Source: Cornus controversa
Taxonomy: Eukaryota; Streptophyta; Magnoliopsida; Cornales; Cornaceae
DNA length: 64,000 nt
Direction of reading: 5' to 3'
NCBI GenBank assembly: GCA_026545225.1
Contig: CM048848.1
Coordinates: forward strand, 22,112,806 to 22,176,805
Shown here one piece after another: positions 23,868-33,743 of this stretch. Numbering within the stretch: the stretch's first letter is position 1; the number at the start of each line of letters is the position of its first letter. The position numbers and the translations under genes are program-made. Under the pieces are notes generated by a model, which was not told the DNA's origin, made no database searches, and was given only the letters and a program-made list of their open reading frames with translations.

Positions 23868-25558
23868 TAACCTAAAGGGGAAGGGGTGAATAGGTTCTTC
23901 AATTTTTCTTCCTAATATTGCAAGTTTGGCTGGCAAATGCAATTCTCACAATTATGGACACACAGATTCATAGAACAAACCCCAGGGTGGGGTAAAAAAC
24001 CTCTTCGAACTGAGCTCCACTATGTCTGAAAATGTAGTATAGTAATTATCTCAATCACTCTCTCACTCACCCAACTCATAGCATAGTCGCTCCAGCACTC
24101 ACCTGGTTCACAGCCTCCCTAGGCCTGAACCACTCTCCCTAAATCTCACAATAGTTTTTCCGCTTTCAACCCAACTTAAGCTTCCCGAAGCCCAAGCTCT
24201 CTCACCTCAATCTCACCACAATCACTCACACTCCCCCTATCCAAAATACCCTAATACTTGGACTATATATAGTGATAGTGGAGTCAATTTGATGTAGTGA
24301 GCAGCGACAAAGTCTTCAAGCTTTGTATCTTTTTCTTCAAAGGTTGATCTTGATAATGATATGGTCACTTGAACTTTCTGCAAATGAGTAGTCCTTCAAA
24401 TTAGCAATGTTGTAATCTTCAACTCAGCAAATGAATAACTCTAATCGAGACAACTTCAATGAGATTCAATCCTTAGCAGATGATGTGTAGCTACTGCAAA
24501 TAATTTCTTGATTGATGAATAAAATCAACTATGATTAGTGAAGTGCCTGCTAGGATGATTCACTTCAGGACCACAACCTGCTTGCTAGGTTAGCACAAAT
24601 AATAGTGTTGTAGTGTAGCTTTAAACACATAGCATACTACACTTTGACAGTAGCTGAATTAACTTTGAAAAATATCCATAAAAGCTGCAGAAGCAACTCC
24701 AAGTGTTGTGCTTCAGCTATGCTACTCAGGCTTTAGTTCTTGGCTTAGAGACGAGGCCTTAGACTACCTAGAAAGCCATATTTAAGCTCACACAGAAGCT
24801 CTCAATAGGTGTTGCTCTTTTTCTTTCAATTTCACATTATTCTCTCTCAATGGAAGTACATTGCAGCTGCAATAGACAGAGCTATACATATAGCCGCATA
24901 AGAGTCTTTCAAATGACAATGAGAGGATAAGGTTGATAGTTGCCATCTTGTCCTTTTGTTGATTTCAAAAATGACCAATCATTGGCTCTTTCCCAAAAGG
25001 CAAGTATGCTTATATCTTTATCTAGACATATGTTTATACAAGAGCATATTCTATGGGCTGAAATGACATTTCATACCATCATATTATTCTAGAATTTTGG
25101 ACCACAACAGCTACAAAGAGACACCTAGTTGCAACGGCTACTTGCGCACACACACACTCATTCTGCCAAACATGGCCTTAAAGAGGGCTGCTATGTATAT
25201 ATGATATATATATATATGTATATAAACTGAAATTAAAATGCATTTTAATTAATTAGTACTTATAAAATGCACAGGGAAATAATATACACATCCAACATTG
25301 CCTTTATTTATGAAATTACATAAATGCCCCTAAAGTGACTTTTTGTACAAATAGTAAAACTTTTGGGGCTTTAATATACTGGATGCTTTCAAGGATATAC
25401 TTAATTCACATAGTAAGAATAAAATACATCCAAACATACCATAATGCAATAAAATGACCAAAATGCCCTTGTAATAGGGAAATGATTATTAATGCCTATA
25501 GGAGATTCCTTTTGACATTAAACTTGGCAAACATGCTCATGGGTCTCATGGATCATCA
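23868..25558 (-). repeat. 3' LTR of C1, outer tip missing
   Basis: About 1.69 kb, matching 38269-39949 over its length (for example AGGGGGTGAATAGGTTC and the TATA-rich stretch near 25195-25225). The right copy begins TGATGAACCTAG; this copy begins directly with TAACCTAAAG after the family B LTR end. No target duplication is seen on this side. Confidence 0.88.
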
Positions 25559-25983
25559 ATATCCCTCTTTTGCCTTTTAATGTCAAAAATCTTCTAGTAC
25601 CCTTCCCTAGCTCTTCCCTAACTACTTTCTCCCCCTTTCTGACAATGAAAGTTAAAAGGGTAGTAAATAGAGAGCCATTGAGGAGGGAAAGTGAATGTTC
25701 TATCATTTAGGGAATCACCCCAATCTATGTCTCAAAATGATTTAAGGGATAGGTTTGAAAAGGGAGTGTAATGTAATCCAAGATTAGCTATGCCCTTATA
25801 ATACATTAAGATCCTTTTACAATCTTTAATGTGATAATTTTTAAGCACTTTGAAACTTTATAGCAAACATGTGATTAGGTCTGAAAGTAGTGAGATGCAT
25901 TGAGCTTTTAAATATGGACCTATCAATGCTAGTGAGAATATAATTGCACCAATACTTGGAAGTAGTCATTGATTTGGAGTTAT
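25559..25983 (-). other. 3' internal region of C1 with purine-rich tract
   Basis: No gene. On the minus strand it contains AGAAAGGGGGAGAAAG (near 25644-25629) and GGCAAAAGAGGGATATTGA next to the LTR. Repeated GGGGGAGA-type purine tracts near the 3' LTR are typical of Sireviruses. The integrase to RNase H genes that should lie upstream of here are missing. Confidence 0.65.
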
Positions 25984-26790
25984 CTATACTACCCCTTTCA
26001 TTTTAGCGCACTTGTATACAATGCGAGTTGTATTTTCATGAATGGTGTACACATTACTAGATGCTCTAGATGTAGAAAGAATGGTCTTTCCTAATAATTT
26101 GTCAATAATGTTGCAATCATCTTTATCAAATAGAATTAGATTACCATTGTCACAAAGTTGACTGACACTTAGTAAATTGTGTTTAAGACCATCTATGTAG
26201 AGCATATTGTCTAACTTAGGCATTTCTTTGGTTTCACTTATTGTGCCTCTTCCAACTATTTTTCCTTTCTCATTATCACCAAAGATGATAGGGCCACCAT
26301 CACATTTTTTTAAATAGCTAAATTTGGTCTTGTCTCCTATCATGTGTCTAGAACACCCACTAACAATATAACAATTGGTATTACCATTATAAACTTTCAA
26401 ATAGGTGTACACAAGCATGCTTACAGAGTTCAATTTCTTTGGGATCCATATCATTTTAGTTTTCACAAAATCTCTTGATGATTTAGGTGCATGGTGCAAG
26501 TGAGCATCAGTCTTTCTAATATACATGGGTTTCAATTTCACATATTTGGGGCATGCATTGATCCTAGAGACATATTTAGCTATAGATTGATGATAATAAT
26601 TGAACAATAACTCATATTTAGGTTTAATAGCAACATCTATGAAAGGATATGAAGTGTAGATATCACCATTTTTAGCTTTGACAAAAATTGAGTGAGTTTT
26701 GTTTGACTGTACCTGGGTGGCTTTGTCATCATTAAAGCCAATACCTGTCTTATCCAATTGCTTTGTGGATTGTTCCCAAATTTCATTCAT
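25984..26790 (-). pseudogene. Sirevirus protease region (C1), catalytic residue lost
   Basis: Open frame of 268 codons matching the late-gag and protease part of Sirevirus pol. The motif CYIVSGCSRHMIGDKTKF stands where the family has DSGCSRHM, so the catalytic Asp is replaced by Val. Downstream motifs VGRGTI, DGLKHNLLSVSQLCD and FDKDDCNI fit the family. The frame ends with KMKGVV and a stop, and the GAG-pre-integrase, integrase, reverse transcriptase and RNase H domains do not follow. Probably inactive. Confidence 0.85.
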
Positions 26791-27991
26791 CCTTTGAGAT
26801 CTCTCTTCTAAGAATGTGTTAAGTTCAAGTTTGCATCTCTTTGTACTCTAACTAGTTCTTGTGACCTATTTTTTGCAAGGTAGCAAACAATTAGTAAAAT
26901 AGAGCATAAGGTGGTCAATTTTACCCTTATATAATTGATGAGTAGCTCCTTTGACTTATGTAGTTTCAACTGCTTCTTCTGAGCACTACACTTTTGGGCC
27001 AATCTTTAACATTATGCAAGGACTTTATCAATCTCAGGATCCTTTTCATCATCAGATTCTGACTGATCAGTTTCTAATTCTTGAACTGCAATAAATAGAT
27101 AAGCTTCTTCATTACTCTCATTTTATTGCCCTTTCCTTTGAACTTTGGGGCATCATAATACTTGTGATTATTTCTTTTGGGAGCATTAGGACAATTCGCA
27201 ATGTAATGTCCTTGTCTTCCACATCCAAAATAATTTTGGCCTTGTAGTTACTTGGACTTCTTTCTCATCTTGAACTTTCTAAATTTTCTTTCAACATATG
27301 TTATTTCATCTTTAGACTCTTCAGAGCTTGATCCTTGCTTACTTTAAACTTTAACTTCCTCAGCTTTCAGAGCTGATTCTTTCCTTGATACCGTGGGAGG
27401 TCCAATTCTCATCTCATAGGTAGTGAGAGAAGATTCTTGCTCATCAATGGACATTTTGGAGATATCTTTGTCTTCTAGTATAGTAACCTTGGGATTGAAC
27501 CTTTCAGTCATGGTGCACTGTATCTTTTGGCACACTACTTTGTCCTCGATGTCTTCACCAAGGGCCCTTATGTCATTGACAACCTCCTTGATTCTGAAGA
27601 AATAACCAGTCACAGTTTCTTTCTTATCCATCTTCATACAGTCAAATTTAGCTTGATAAAGCTGAATCTTATTTTCTTTGATGGTGTTGCTCCTTCGTGA
27701 GCAATTACAAGTGAGTACCAAATTTCCTTTGCATTTTTGCAATTCTTGACTCTTGCAAATTCTTGCTTCTGTAATGCCTTGTATAAGGCATTTCTAGCCT
27801 TTTCATCAACTGATTTTGCTAACTTGTGCTGCGAAGAGGTTTACAGGATCAAGAATGACAACCCTTTCTAATGTAGCATGCCATACATCATATGAGATAG
27901 TTAATAAGAAGGCCTCCATTTTAATCCTCCAAGTGTCAATGCTAGTGGCGTAAAAAATAGGAGCCTTGTGAGTGGAACTGTCTTCAGCCAT
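26791..27991 (-). pseudogene. Sirevirus gag pseudogene (C1)
   Basis: Gag starts at ATG 27991-27989 with MAEDSSTHKAPIFYATSIDTW, the N-terminus typical of copia gag. It breaks at a stop near 27806. A second piece 27742-27344 carries the KKETVTGYFFRIKEVVNDIRALGE region and ends in SSLTTYEMRIGPPTVSRKES. The zinc knuckle near 27228-27190 reads YFGCGRQGHYIANC: the first Cys is replaced by Tyr. Several frame breaks. Element 2 inserted one base before the start codon, and its target duplication (CCATA) contains it. Confidence 0.85.
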
Positions 27992-27992
27992 A

Positions 27993-29401
27993 TGATAAGT
28001 GTTCAATTCTATGCATTTGAACCCTCTTTATTGCATATGTTAGTTCCATTTTTGCGTTTACCGAGATATGTTTACGGTATTTTTGTGTTTTTGATGTCTT
28101 GCAGGTATTGGAGTAAATGGAGCAAAGTTGGAAGCTTTCTGCAGTCAAGAGAAGAAATCAGAAAATGCAGCCAAGGCATCTCGATCAATCGAGATGTTGA
28201 TCTCGATTAATCGAAATCTCGATTGATCCAGATCTCATTTTGATTGATCGAAATCTCGATCAATCGAGATTCAATCGAGATGCTGCAGAGCCCACTTGGC
28301 CACTTGCTCACCTGCTCTCCCACTTGCAACAAAATCCCCCTTTTTGCACGACTTAGGGGGATTGTCTGACTTGAACAAGACTTTTGGGGGCCTTCTTGAT
28401 ACAAGAGATATATATAATGATATATATATATATATATGGTGGGCCCCAAGGTGGAAAGAGAAGCCCAAAAAGCACCAAAAGCCACATATATCTCATATCT
28501 CTCAACACACATCACAGGAAGAAGAGAGACCTTCGGGAGAGGAAGAGGAGAAGCTGAACCAGACCAAGAAACTTCACTTTCTTCATCAATGGAAGGGTGC
28601 AAGGCAACCATGAGCAACTAACTCTTCTACTAGGGTGTTGGTTTCAACCCCTAGCCATGTAAACTTGTTCATCTTTGTAGCTCTTGGGATTTGTAATTAA
28701 ATGTTGATTATTTAGCCTAGTGATTATGTACACAAATACATCTCTTATATATATTCATTTGATATGGAATTTATTCTTGTCTTAGAGTAGATTTTGTCAC
28801 TTGAATGCACAACATTTGCATATTCCACAAGAAGTGCAAATGATGGTTAGATAATGGTGTTTAAATGAATGTGTGATGTTAATTTGTATAGACCATGCCA
28901 AGACAAGGTAGTTTGGATGCATGTAGTGTTCACTTAGAGAGTAGAGTAATTAGGTAGTTAGTTAGGTTGAAGAGCTATGCTTGTTGAAGATGGATTATGA
29001 TAGGTTAGCACACACATTGATCTTTTGATATGCCATTGAGGTCACAAGCCTAATGACATTGTTAGGCACTTAATTAATAAATCCCATGCTTGCTACACTT
29101 ATGAACATGTGAATGGCTAGTGGTGGAAACCAACCCTAGTTCTCTCTCCCAACTTTAAACTCTTACTTTTCTTGTCATTTCATTCATGCAATAGTGTCTA
29201 AACATAAATTCAAAAATTTGTTTTCCGAATTAAAGTAGAATTAATCTTCCTTCAAGACAATTGCGACTAGTCCTCGTGGGATCGATACCCTCTATATAGA
29301 ACCTTATCTACAAAGATTCGTGCTCTTGCGAGTGGTTAAATTATATTTTGATAAAAAGGGAAAAATTAAGCTTACAATATAATTTAGTTTCAACCACATC
29401 A
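27993..29401 (+). repeat. 5' LTR of element 2 (1,409 bases)
   Basis: TGATAAGTG...ACCACATCA. The TATA-rich run at 28403-28438 is the likely promoter. The CGAT-NN-ATCG cluster lies upstream of it (28179-28282). Near the end, at 29271-29335, is the block CTCGTGGGATCGATACCC to CTCTTGCGAGTGG, shared with families B and C. Confidence 0.95.
28179..28282. repeat. CGAT-NN-ATCG cluster in 5' LTR of element 2
   Basis: Six units such as CTCGATCAATCGAG, CTCGATTAATCGAA and TTGATTGATCGAAA. The 3' LTR has the same cluster with one extra unit (36975-37090). Confidence 0.9.
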
Positions 29402-29407
29402 AAATTT

Positions 29408-29425
29408 TGGCGCCGTTGCCGGGGA
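29408..29425 (+). other. Primer binding site of element 2
   Basis: TGGCGCCGTTGCCGGGGA, six bases after the 5' LTR; identical to the element 1 site. Confidence 0.92.
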
Positions 29426-29686
29426 CTACGGTTTTATTGTCACCATTGGATGATTAAATCTGGTTTAATTCTTAGGCTAGAAATTCTTTCATTCTTTTTG
29501 TATATATTTTGTTCTTATTTCTCAAACTTCTTGATTTTAGGTATACCACATAGCGGGCATCAAAGAGAAGTAAACTTGGAACCCTTTGTGAGTATAACGC
29601 CTAAAATTAGTGGTTTTAATTCATTCATTCTTTTTGTAAAGGTTATTGTTACTTTGTGTATTGAGGTGTTGTTTGATTGTTAATGT
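29426..29686 (+). other. Leader of element 2
   Basis: Untranslated, matching the element 1 leader. Contains TTTGTGAGTATAAC (near 29583-29596), a possible splice donor that could join to the ORF3 acceptor. No gene. Confidence 0.6.
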
Positions 29687-32530
29687 ATGCTAGGTAGACG
29701 GTCCTTGTCACTTCCTTTGCTTCCGTGTAACATTGAACTTGAACGAACACTTAGACAACGTAGAGGAACCTCTAGGGACCCTATATTGCCTAGGACTGAA
29801 AACATGGATCCAAATGAGAGACAACCTCCCGGACTACCTCCTTTTAATCATGAACAACCACCTCCACCACCACCTCCTCAAGGAGAGTTGCTTATGGACT
29901 TTTACCTTCCGACTACATTTGAAGTACCTTCATGTATCCAATTTCCGGATGTAGCGGCAACTCAATTCGAAATAAAGTCCTCCACCATCAATCTTCTTAA
30001 TAGCTTCCACGGTCTCCCTAATGAGGATCCGTACCGGCACTTAGATTACTTCCTTTCCGTGTGTTCCACTATTCGTGTACCACACTTTACGGAGGATGAT
30101 CTAAAGCTGCGTATGTTCCCCTTCTCCCTAAAAGATAAAGCTAGAAGTTGGTTCAACTCCTTAGAACCTAACTCAATCCATTCTTGGGCGGAGATGCAAA
30201 TAGAGTTCTTGAAAAAATACTTCCCAATGGGTAAGACAAGTGATATTCGACGAGCAATCACCGGATTCACCCAAATTGACCAAGAACAATTCCATGAGAC
30301 GTGGGAGAGGTTAAAGGATCTTTTAAAATCTTGTCCGCATCATGCTGTCCCAAAATGGCAGCTAGTGAAAAGTTTTTATGATGGGGTGAGTGAGCAACAT
30401 AGACAAATGATAGACTCCGCGTGTGGGGGTGGATATCTTTTGAAAAGCCCCGATGAGGCATGGAAACTTTTTCAAACCCTAAGCAACAATTCAGCTCAAC
30501 GCTCCTCCACTAGGAAAGGGAAGGCCACCCAACCTTGTAGAGGCGTGCATGAGATTTCACGGGTAGATGAGGTTGCCATGCAAGTAGAAGCCCTATCCCG
30601 AAAAATGGATTTAATCATGAAAAATGGGCTGCCTACTCCAAACCAATCTGTCCAAAATCAGGAAGGTTGTTCGTTTTGCTATAGTACTTCACATTTCGTG
30701 CGAGATTGTCCTATTGCCGGGCAATCTCCCGATTATGCTCAAGAGCAAGCGAATGCCCTGTACTCTAAACAAATGAATGATCCATATTCAAACACGTACA
30801 ATCCTGGTTACAAGAACCATCCGGCTTTCTCATGGAAACCTCAAGAATCAAGTCCCTCTTTCCAAGGGCAAAACTCTTTCAATTCCCACTCTCAGCAGCC
30901 TCATTTTAGGCCAAATCCTCAACCTTACAATCAAAGATCTAATTACCAACAACCACCACCTCCTCCGAGAAGCCAAAGCTTTGAAGAAAGAGTGATAAGC
31001 AATCTTGAGGCCAACACCCGCTTATTGCAAACTCACTCTCAATCAATCTCTAAGCTTGAAGCCAATGCTCAATCTATGGCTAGGTTAGAAGCTCAAATCA
31101 GGCAACTAGCTAATGCCTTAAATAGAAGAGAGGAAGGTAAGTTGCCGAGTCAACCGGTGGCGAACCCCAAAGGTGTCCATATGATTGAAGATCCATCATC
31201 TTCAACTTGTAATGCTCCTCCGGAGCAAGTTCAATCAATCACAACCTTAAGGAGTGGTAAAATCATTAATTCCAAGGTAGGGGAGGAAGAGAGAAAGGAA
31301 TTCCAAGAGCGACCTAAAAATCCAAAAGAATCCCAATTAAATCCAAAATTGTTTCCATTAAATCCAAATTTGCAAAATACCCCTTCAAATCCAAAAGGAA
31401 AGGCAAGTGAAGTTGGGTCGTCATCGATTCCAAATCTTGACACCTCTTATGAACCTCCGGTTCCTTTTCCTCAAAGATTGAAGGAACCTTCTCATTTCGG
31501 GAAGCAAGGAGAGAAAATCCAGGACATGATGGAGATCTTCAAACAAGTAAAGATCAATCTCCCTCTCCTTGATGCTATTCAACAAATTCCCTCCTATGCG
31601 AAATTCTTGAAGGACTTGTGCACTCAAAAGCGCAAATCTAGGAATAATGTTCCTAGGAAAGTCCTCTTAACTGAGCACATAAGCTCCATTTTTCAACACC
31701 AAGCCCCTCCTAAATTCAAAGATCCGGGTGCTCCGACCATTTCGTGCACCATCGGAAATCAATCTTTTGAAAAAGCACTTCTTGATCTAGGGGCTAGTGT
31801 CAATTTGCTTCCATTCTCAGTTTACCAACAACTAGGTTTGGGGGAACTCAAGCATACCATGGTTGTGTTGCAACTTGCCGACCGTTCGGTGAAGCAACCA
31901 CGTGGCATCATTGAGGATGTCATCATTCAAGTGGACAAATTCTATTTTCCGGTGGACTTCATAGTCCTTGACACGGAACCGGTCCAAAATCCAAATCGTC
32001 ATATTCCTATCATTCTAGGTCATCCATTCTTGGCCACGGCAAACGCTTGCGTTAATTACCGTACCGGGGTGATGGACATCTCTTTTGGGAATATGAAAGT
32101 CCGCTTGAACATCTTCAATGCTTCCCACCACACATCAGACGACGAAAGTGAGTGCTTTGGTGTCGATGTTGTGGAAGACCTTGTTCAAGAAGCACTTCCT
32201 TCTATTCTTTCCAAGGATCCTTTAGAGGCATGCCTAAATCACTTCAACTGTGATGATTTTGACATTGAGCAAGCCATATATGAAGTCAATTCCATGTTCG
32301 ATGTTAATACTGTCATGGATTTGCCTAAATGGAGATTTCCGAGAGACCCCTTTCCTCCATTTTTGATTAATTCCGTCGCTCCCCACGGAGCGGTGGAATT
32401 GAAGGACTTGAAAGATGGCTCGTTGTTCAAAGTGAACGGGCAGCGCTTAAAAGTGTGCGTGGATGACCAAGTCACCACCGAATACGTGGATGTCGTCACC
32501 TTGACGGATCCCGTGTATTTTGACTCGTGA
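29687..32530 (+). CDS. gag-pro: gag-protease polyprotein with in-frame polymerase deletion (element 2)
   Basis: Open frame of 947 codons, about 95 percent like the element 1 polyprotein up to residue about 890. Gag domain about 80-260; zinc knuckle CX2CX4HX4C at 328-341; aspartic protease with DLGAS near 700 and an ILGHPFLAT-type motif near 778. After MDLPKWRFPRDPFPPF the frame jumps to [20 protein letters not shown], which in element 1 is the end of pol. About 930 codons (reverse transcriptase, RNase H, integrase core) are missing yet the frame and the C-terminal tail ending LTDPVYFDS are kept. The junction is near 32351-32366, with a few bases of ambiguity. The product could assemble particles and mature itself but not copy itself. 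Retention of a long clean frame after the deletion suggests either youth or selection on gag. Confidence 0.95.
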   Translation: MLGRRSLSLPLLPCNIELERTLRQRRGTSRDPILPRTENMDPNERQPPGLPPFNHEQPPPPPPPQGELLMDFYLPTTFEVPSCIQFPDVAATQFEIKSSTINLLNSFHGLPNEDPYRHLDYFLSVCSTIRVPHFTEDDLKLRMFPFSLKDKARSWFNSLEPNSIHSWAEMQIEFLKKYFPMGKTSDIRRAITGFTQIDQEQFHETWERLKDLLKSCPHHAVPKWQLVKSFYDGVSEQHRQMIDSACGGGYLLKSPDEAWKLFQTLSNNSAQRSSTRKGKATQPCRGVHEISRVDEVAMQVEALSRKMDLIMKNGLPTPNQSVQNQEGCSFCYSTSHFVRDCPIAGQSPDYAQEQANALYSKQMNDPYSNTYNPGYKNHPAFSWKPQESSPSFQGQNSFNSHSQQPHFRPNPQPYNQRSNYQQPPPPPRSQSFEERVISNLEANTRLLQTHSQSISKLEANAQSMARLEAQIRQLANALNRREEGKLPSQPVANPKGVHMIEDPSSSTCNAPPEQVQSITTLRSGKIINSKVGEEERKEFQERPKNPKESQLNPKLFPLNPNLQNTPSNPKGKASEVGSSSIPNLDTSYEPPVPFPQRLKEPSHFGKQGEKIQDMMEIFKQVKINLPLLDAIQQIPSYAKFLKDLCTQKRKSRNNVPRKVLLTEHISSIFQHQAPPKFKDPGAPTISCTIGNQSFEKALLDLGASVNLLPFSVYQQLGLGELKHTMVVLQLADRSVKQPRGIIEDVIIQVDKFYFPVDFIVLDTEPVQNPNRHIPIILGHPFLATANACVNYRTGVMDISFGNMKVRLNIFNASHHTSDDESECFGVDVVEDLVQEALPSILSKDPLEACLNHFNCDDFDIEQAIYEVNSMFDVNTVMDLPKWRFPRDPFPPFLINSVAPHGAVELKDLKDGSLFKVNGQRLKVCVDDQVTTEYVDVVTLTDPVYFDS

Positions 32531-33096
32531 GCCGATCCGGACATCGCGCCATAGACGTGTAAGGTGGCGAAGCCATGGTAGCTATCATACCTCCATGCTG
32601 TCCCTTTAAATCCAAAGTAGGTTTGTATCTAAGCAATATAGTATCTAATTCCCAAGTATCCAAGTCCCTGAAGCATAACTCAAGCTGACTATTTTTGAGC
32701 ATCTCGATTGATCGAAACCAGGATCTCGATCAATCGAGATTTCGATTGATCTCAATCTCAATCTCGATTGATCGAAAAATTGCAGAGATTTGCCAAGTCC
32801 AAAGTCCCGAGAGGTAGTATTCTTCGATTGCACTTCGATAGGTCTTCGATCGATCGAAAATTTTGATTGATCGAAATGGGATTTCGATTGATCGAAATAA
32901 AAGTTCGATTGAATGAATTAAATGTTCGATTGATCGAAGTAAAAAGGTGATTCAGTGAAGGAATTTTCGATTGATCGAAGAGACAATCTCGATCGATCGA
33001 AGCTGATTTCGATTGATCGAAGAGAGATCTCGATCAATGGAAATCTCGATTGATCGAAATGCACATCTCGATCAATCGAGATACACGCAGGGCCTG
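32531..33096 (+). repeat. Spacer with CGAT-NN-ATCG cluster (32701-33083), element 2
   Basis: No gene. About sixteen units of TCGATTGATCGA or its complement TCGATCAATCGA and near variants including TCGATCGATCGA, most in one 383-base block. The same block is at 1275-1616 in element 1, but the order and number of units differ, so it evolves as a variable array. Confidence 0.9.
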
Positions 33097-33121
33097 CACG
33101 TGAGTCGAAAATCTATTTAAA
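33097..33121 (+). promoter_or_regulatory. Promoter-like G-box and TATA box upstream of ORF3 (element 2)
   Basis: CACGTG (33097-33102) is followed 11 bases later by TATTTAAA (33114-33121), in the context TGCACGTGAGTCGAAAATC. About 220 bases of C-rich sequence separate it from a consensus GTAAGT donor. The layout is conserved in element 1 (1258-1234, minus). It reads like a stand-alone plant promoter with a G-box, a class often bound by bZIP or bHLH factors. Activity is inferred. Confidence 0.5.
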
Positions 33122-33343
33122 CCGTTGGGCTTCCCTCCCATTTTAAAAGACCATCCGAATTCTTCTATTCCTCAGCGCGATCCAAGCCTTCTCCAAGCAC
33201 TCCCGAGCACTCGATCTACCATTCCCGATCACCCGCCGCCATCCGACGCAGTCCGAAGCCACCGCTACCACTTGCGCGATCTTCTCTTCGTGGCTACGAG
33301 TGGACTTTTCTTCTGTTGAGCCGTTCATCTTCTTCCTCTTGAG

Positions 33344-33729
33344 GTAAGTGATGCATGGCTACTTTTTGTATACTCTCTCGCCATTTTTGATAGTTTTACG
33401 GTGTAATAAACATAGTTAGATAATGTTGGGGTGGATGGGTGCGATTGCGATATCTGTAACGAGATTTTGTGGGTTTCGGGGGGTAGGAATTCATGTAGGA
33501 GTGAGATTTGGCATTCTCTTCGTTTCAAACGCTTAGTGTACGGTGTGTAACCGCGGCACCTTCGTTTCGGTTGCATCCATTCACATTGCCTCTTCGAGAG
33601 CGACTTTTTGCATTCTTGTCAGTACCATGGACTAGGACTTTATTTTTATTTTTATTCTTTTAGTTTATTTATAGTTTAGCTTTCTTCTTATTCATCTTTT
33701 ATTTACGTAATTTTTGGAATCAAGTGCAG
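33344..33729 (+). other. Probable 5' UTR intron of ORF3 (element 2)
   Basis: Donor GAG|GTAAGT at 33341-33349 and acceptor AAGTGCAG|ACTG at 33722-33733, with a T-rich stretch before the acceptor. The interval is 386 bases and ends 14 bases before the ORF3 ATG. Donor and acceptor are both conserved in element 1. A sense-oriented intron can persist in a retrotransposon only if genomic RNA often escapes splicing. Confidence 0.55.
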
Positions 33730-33743
33730 ACTGTTCCGAGGCT

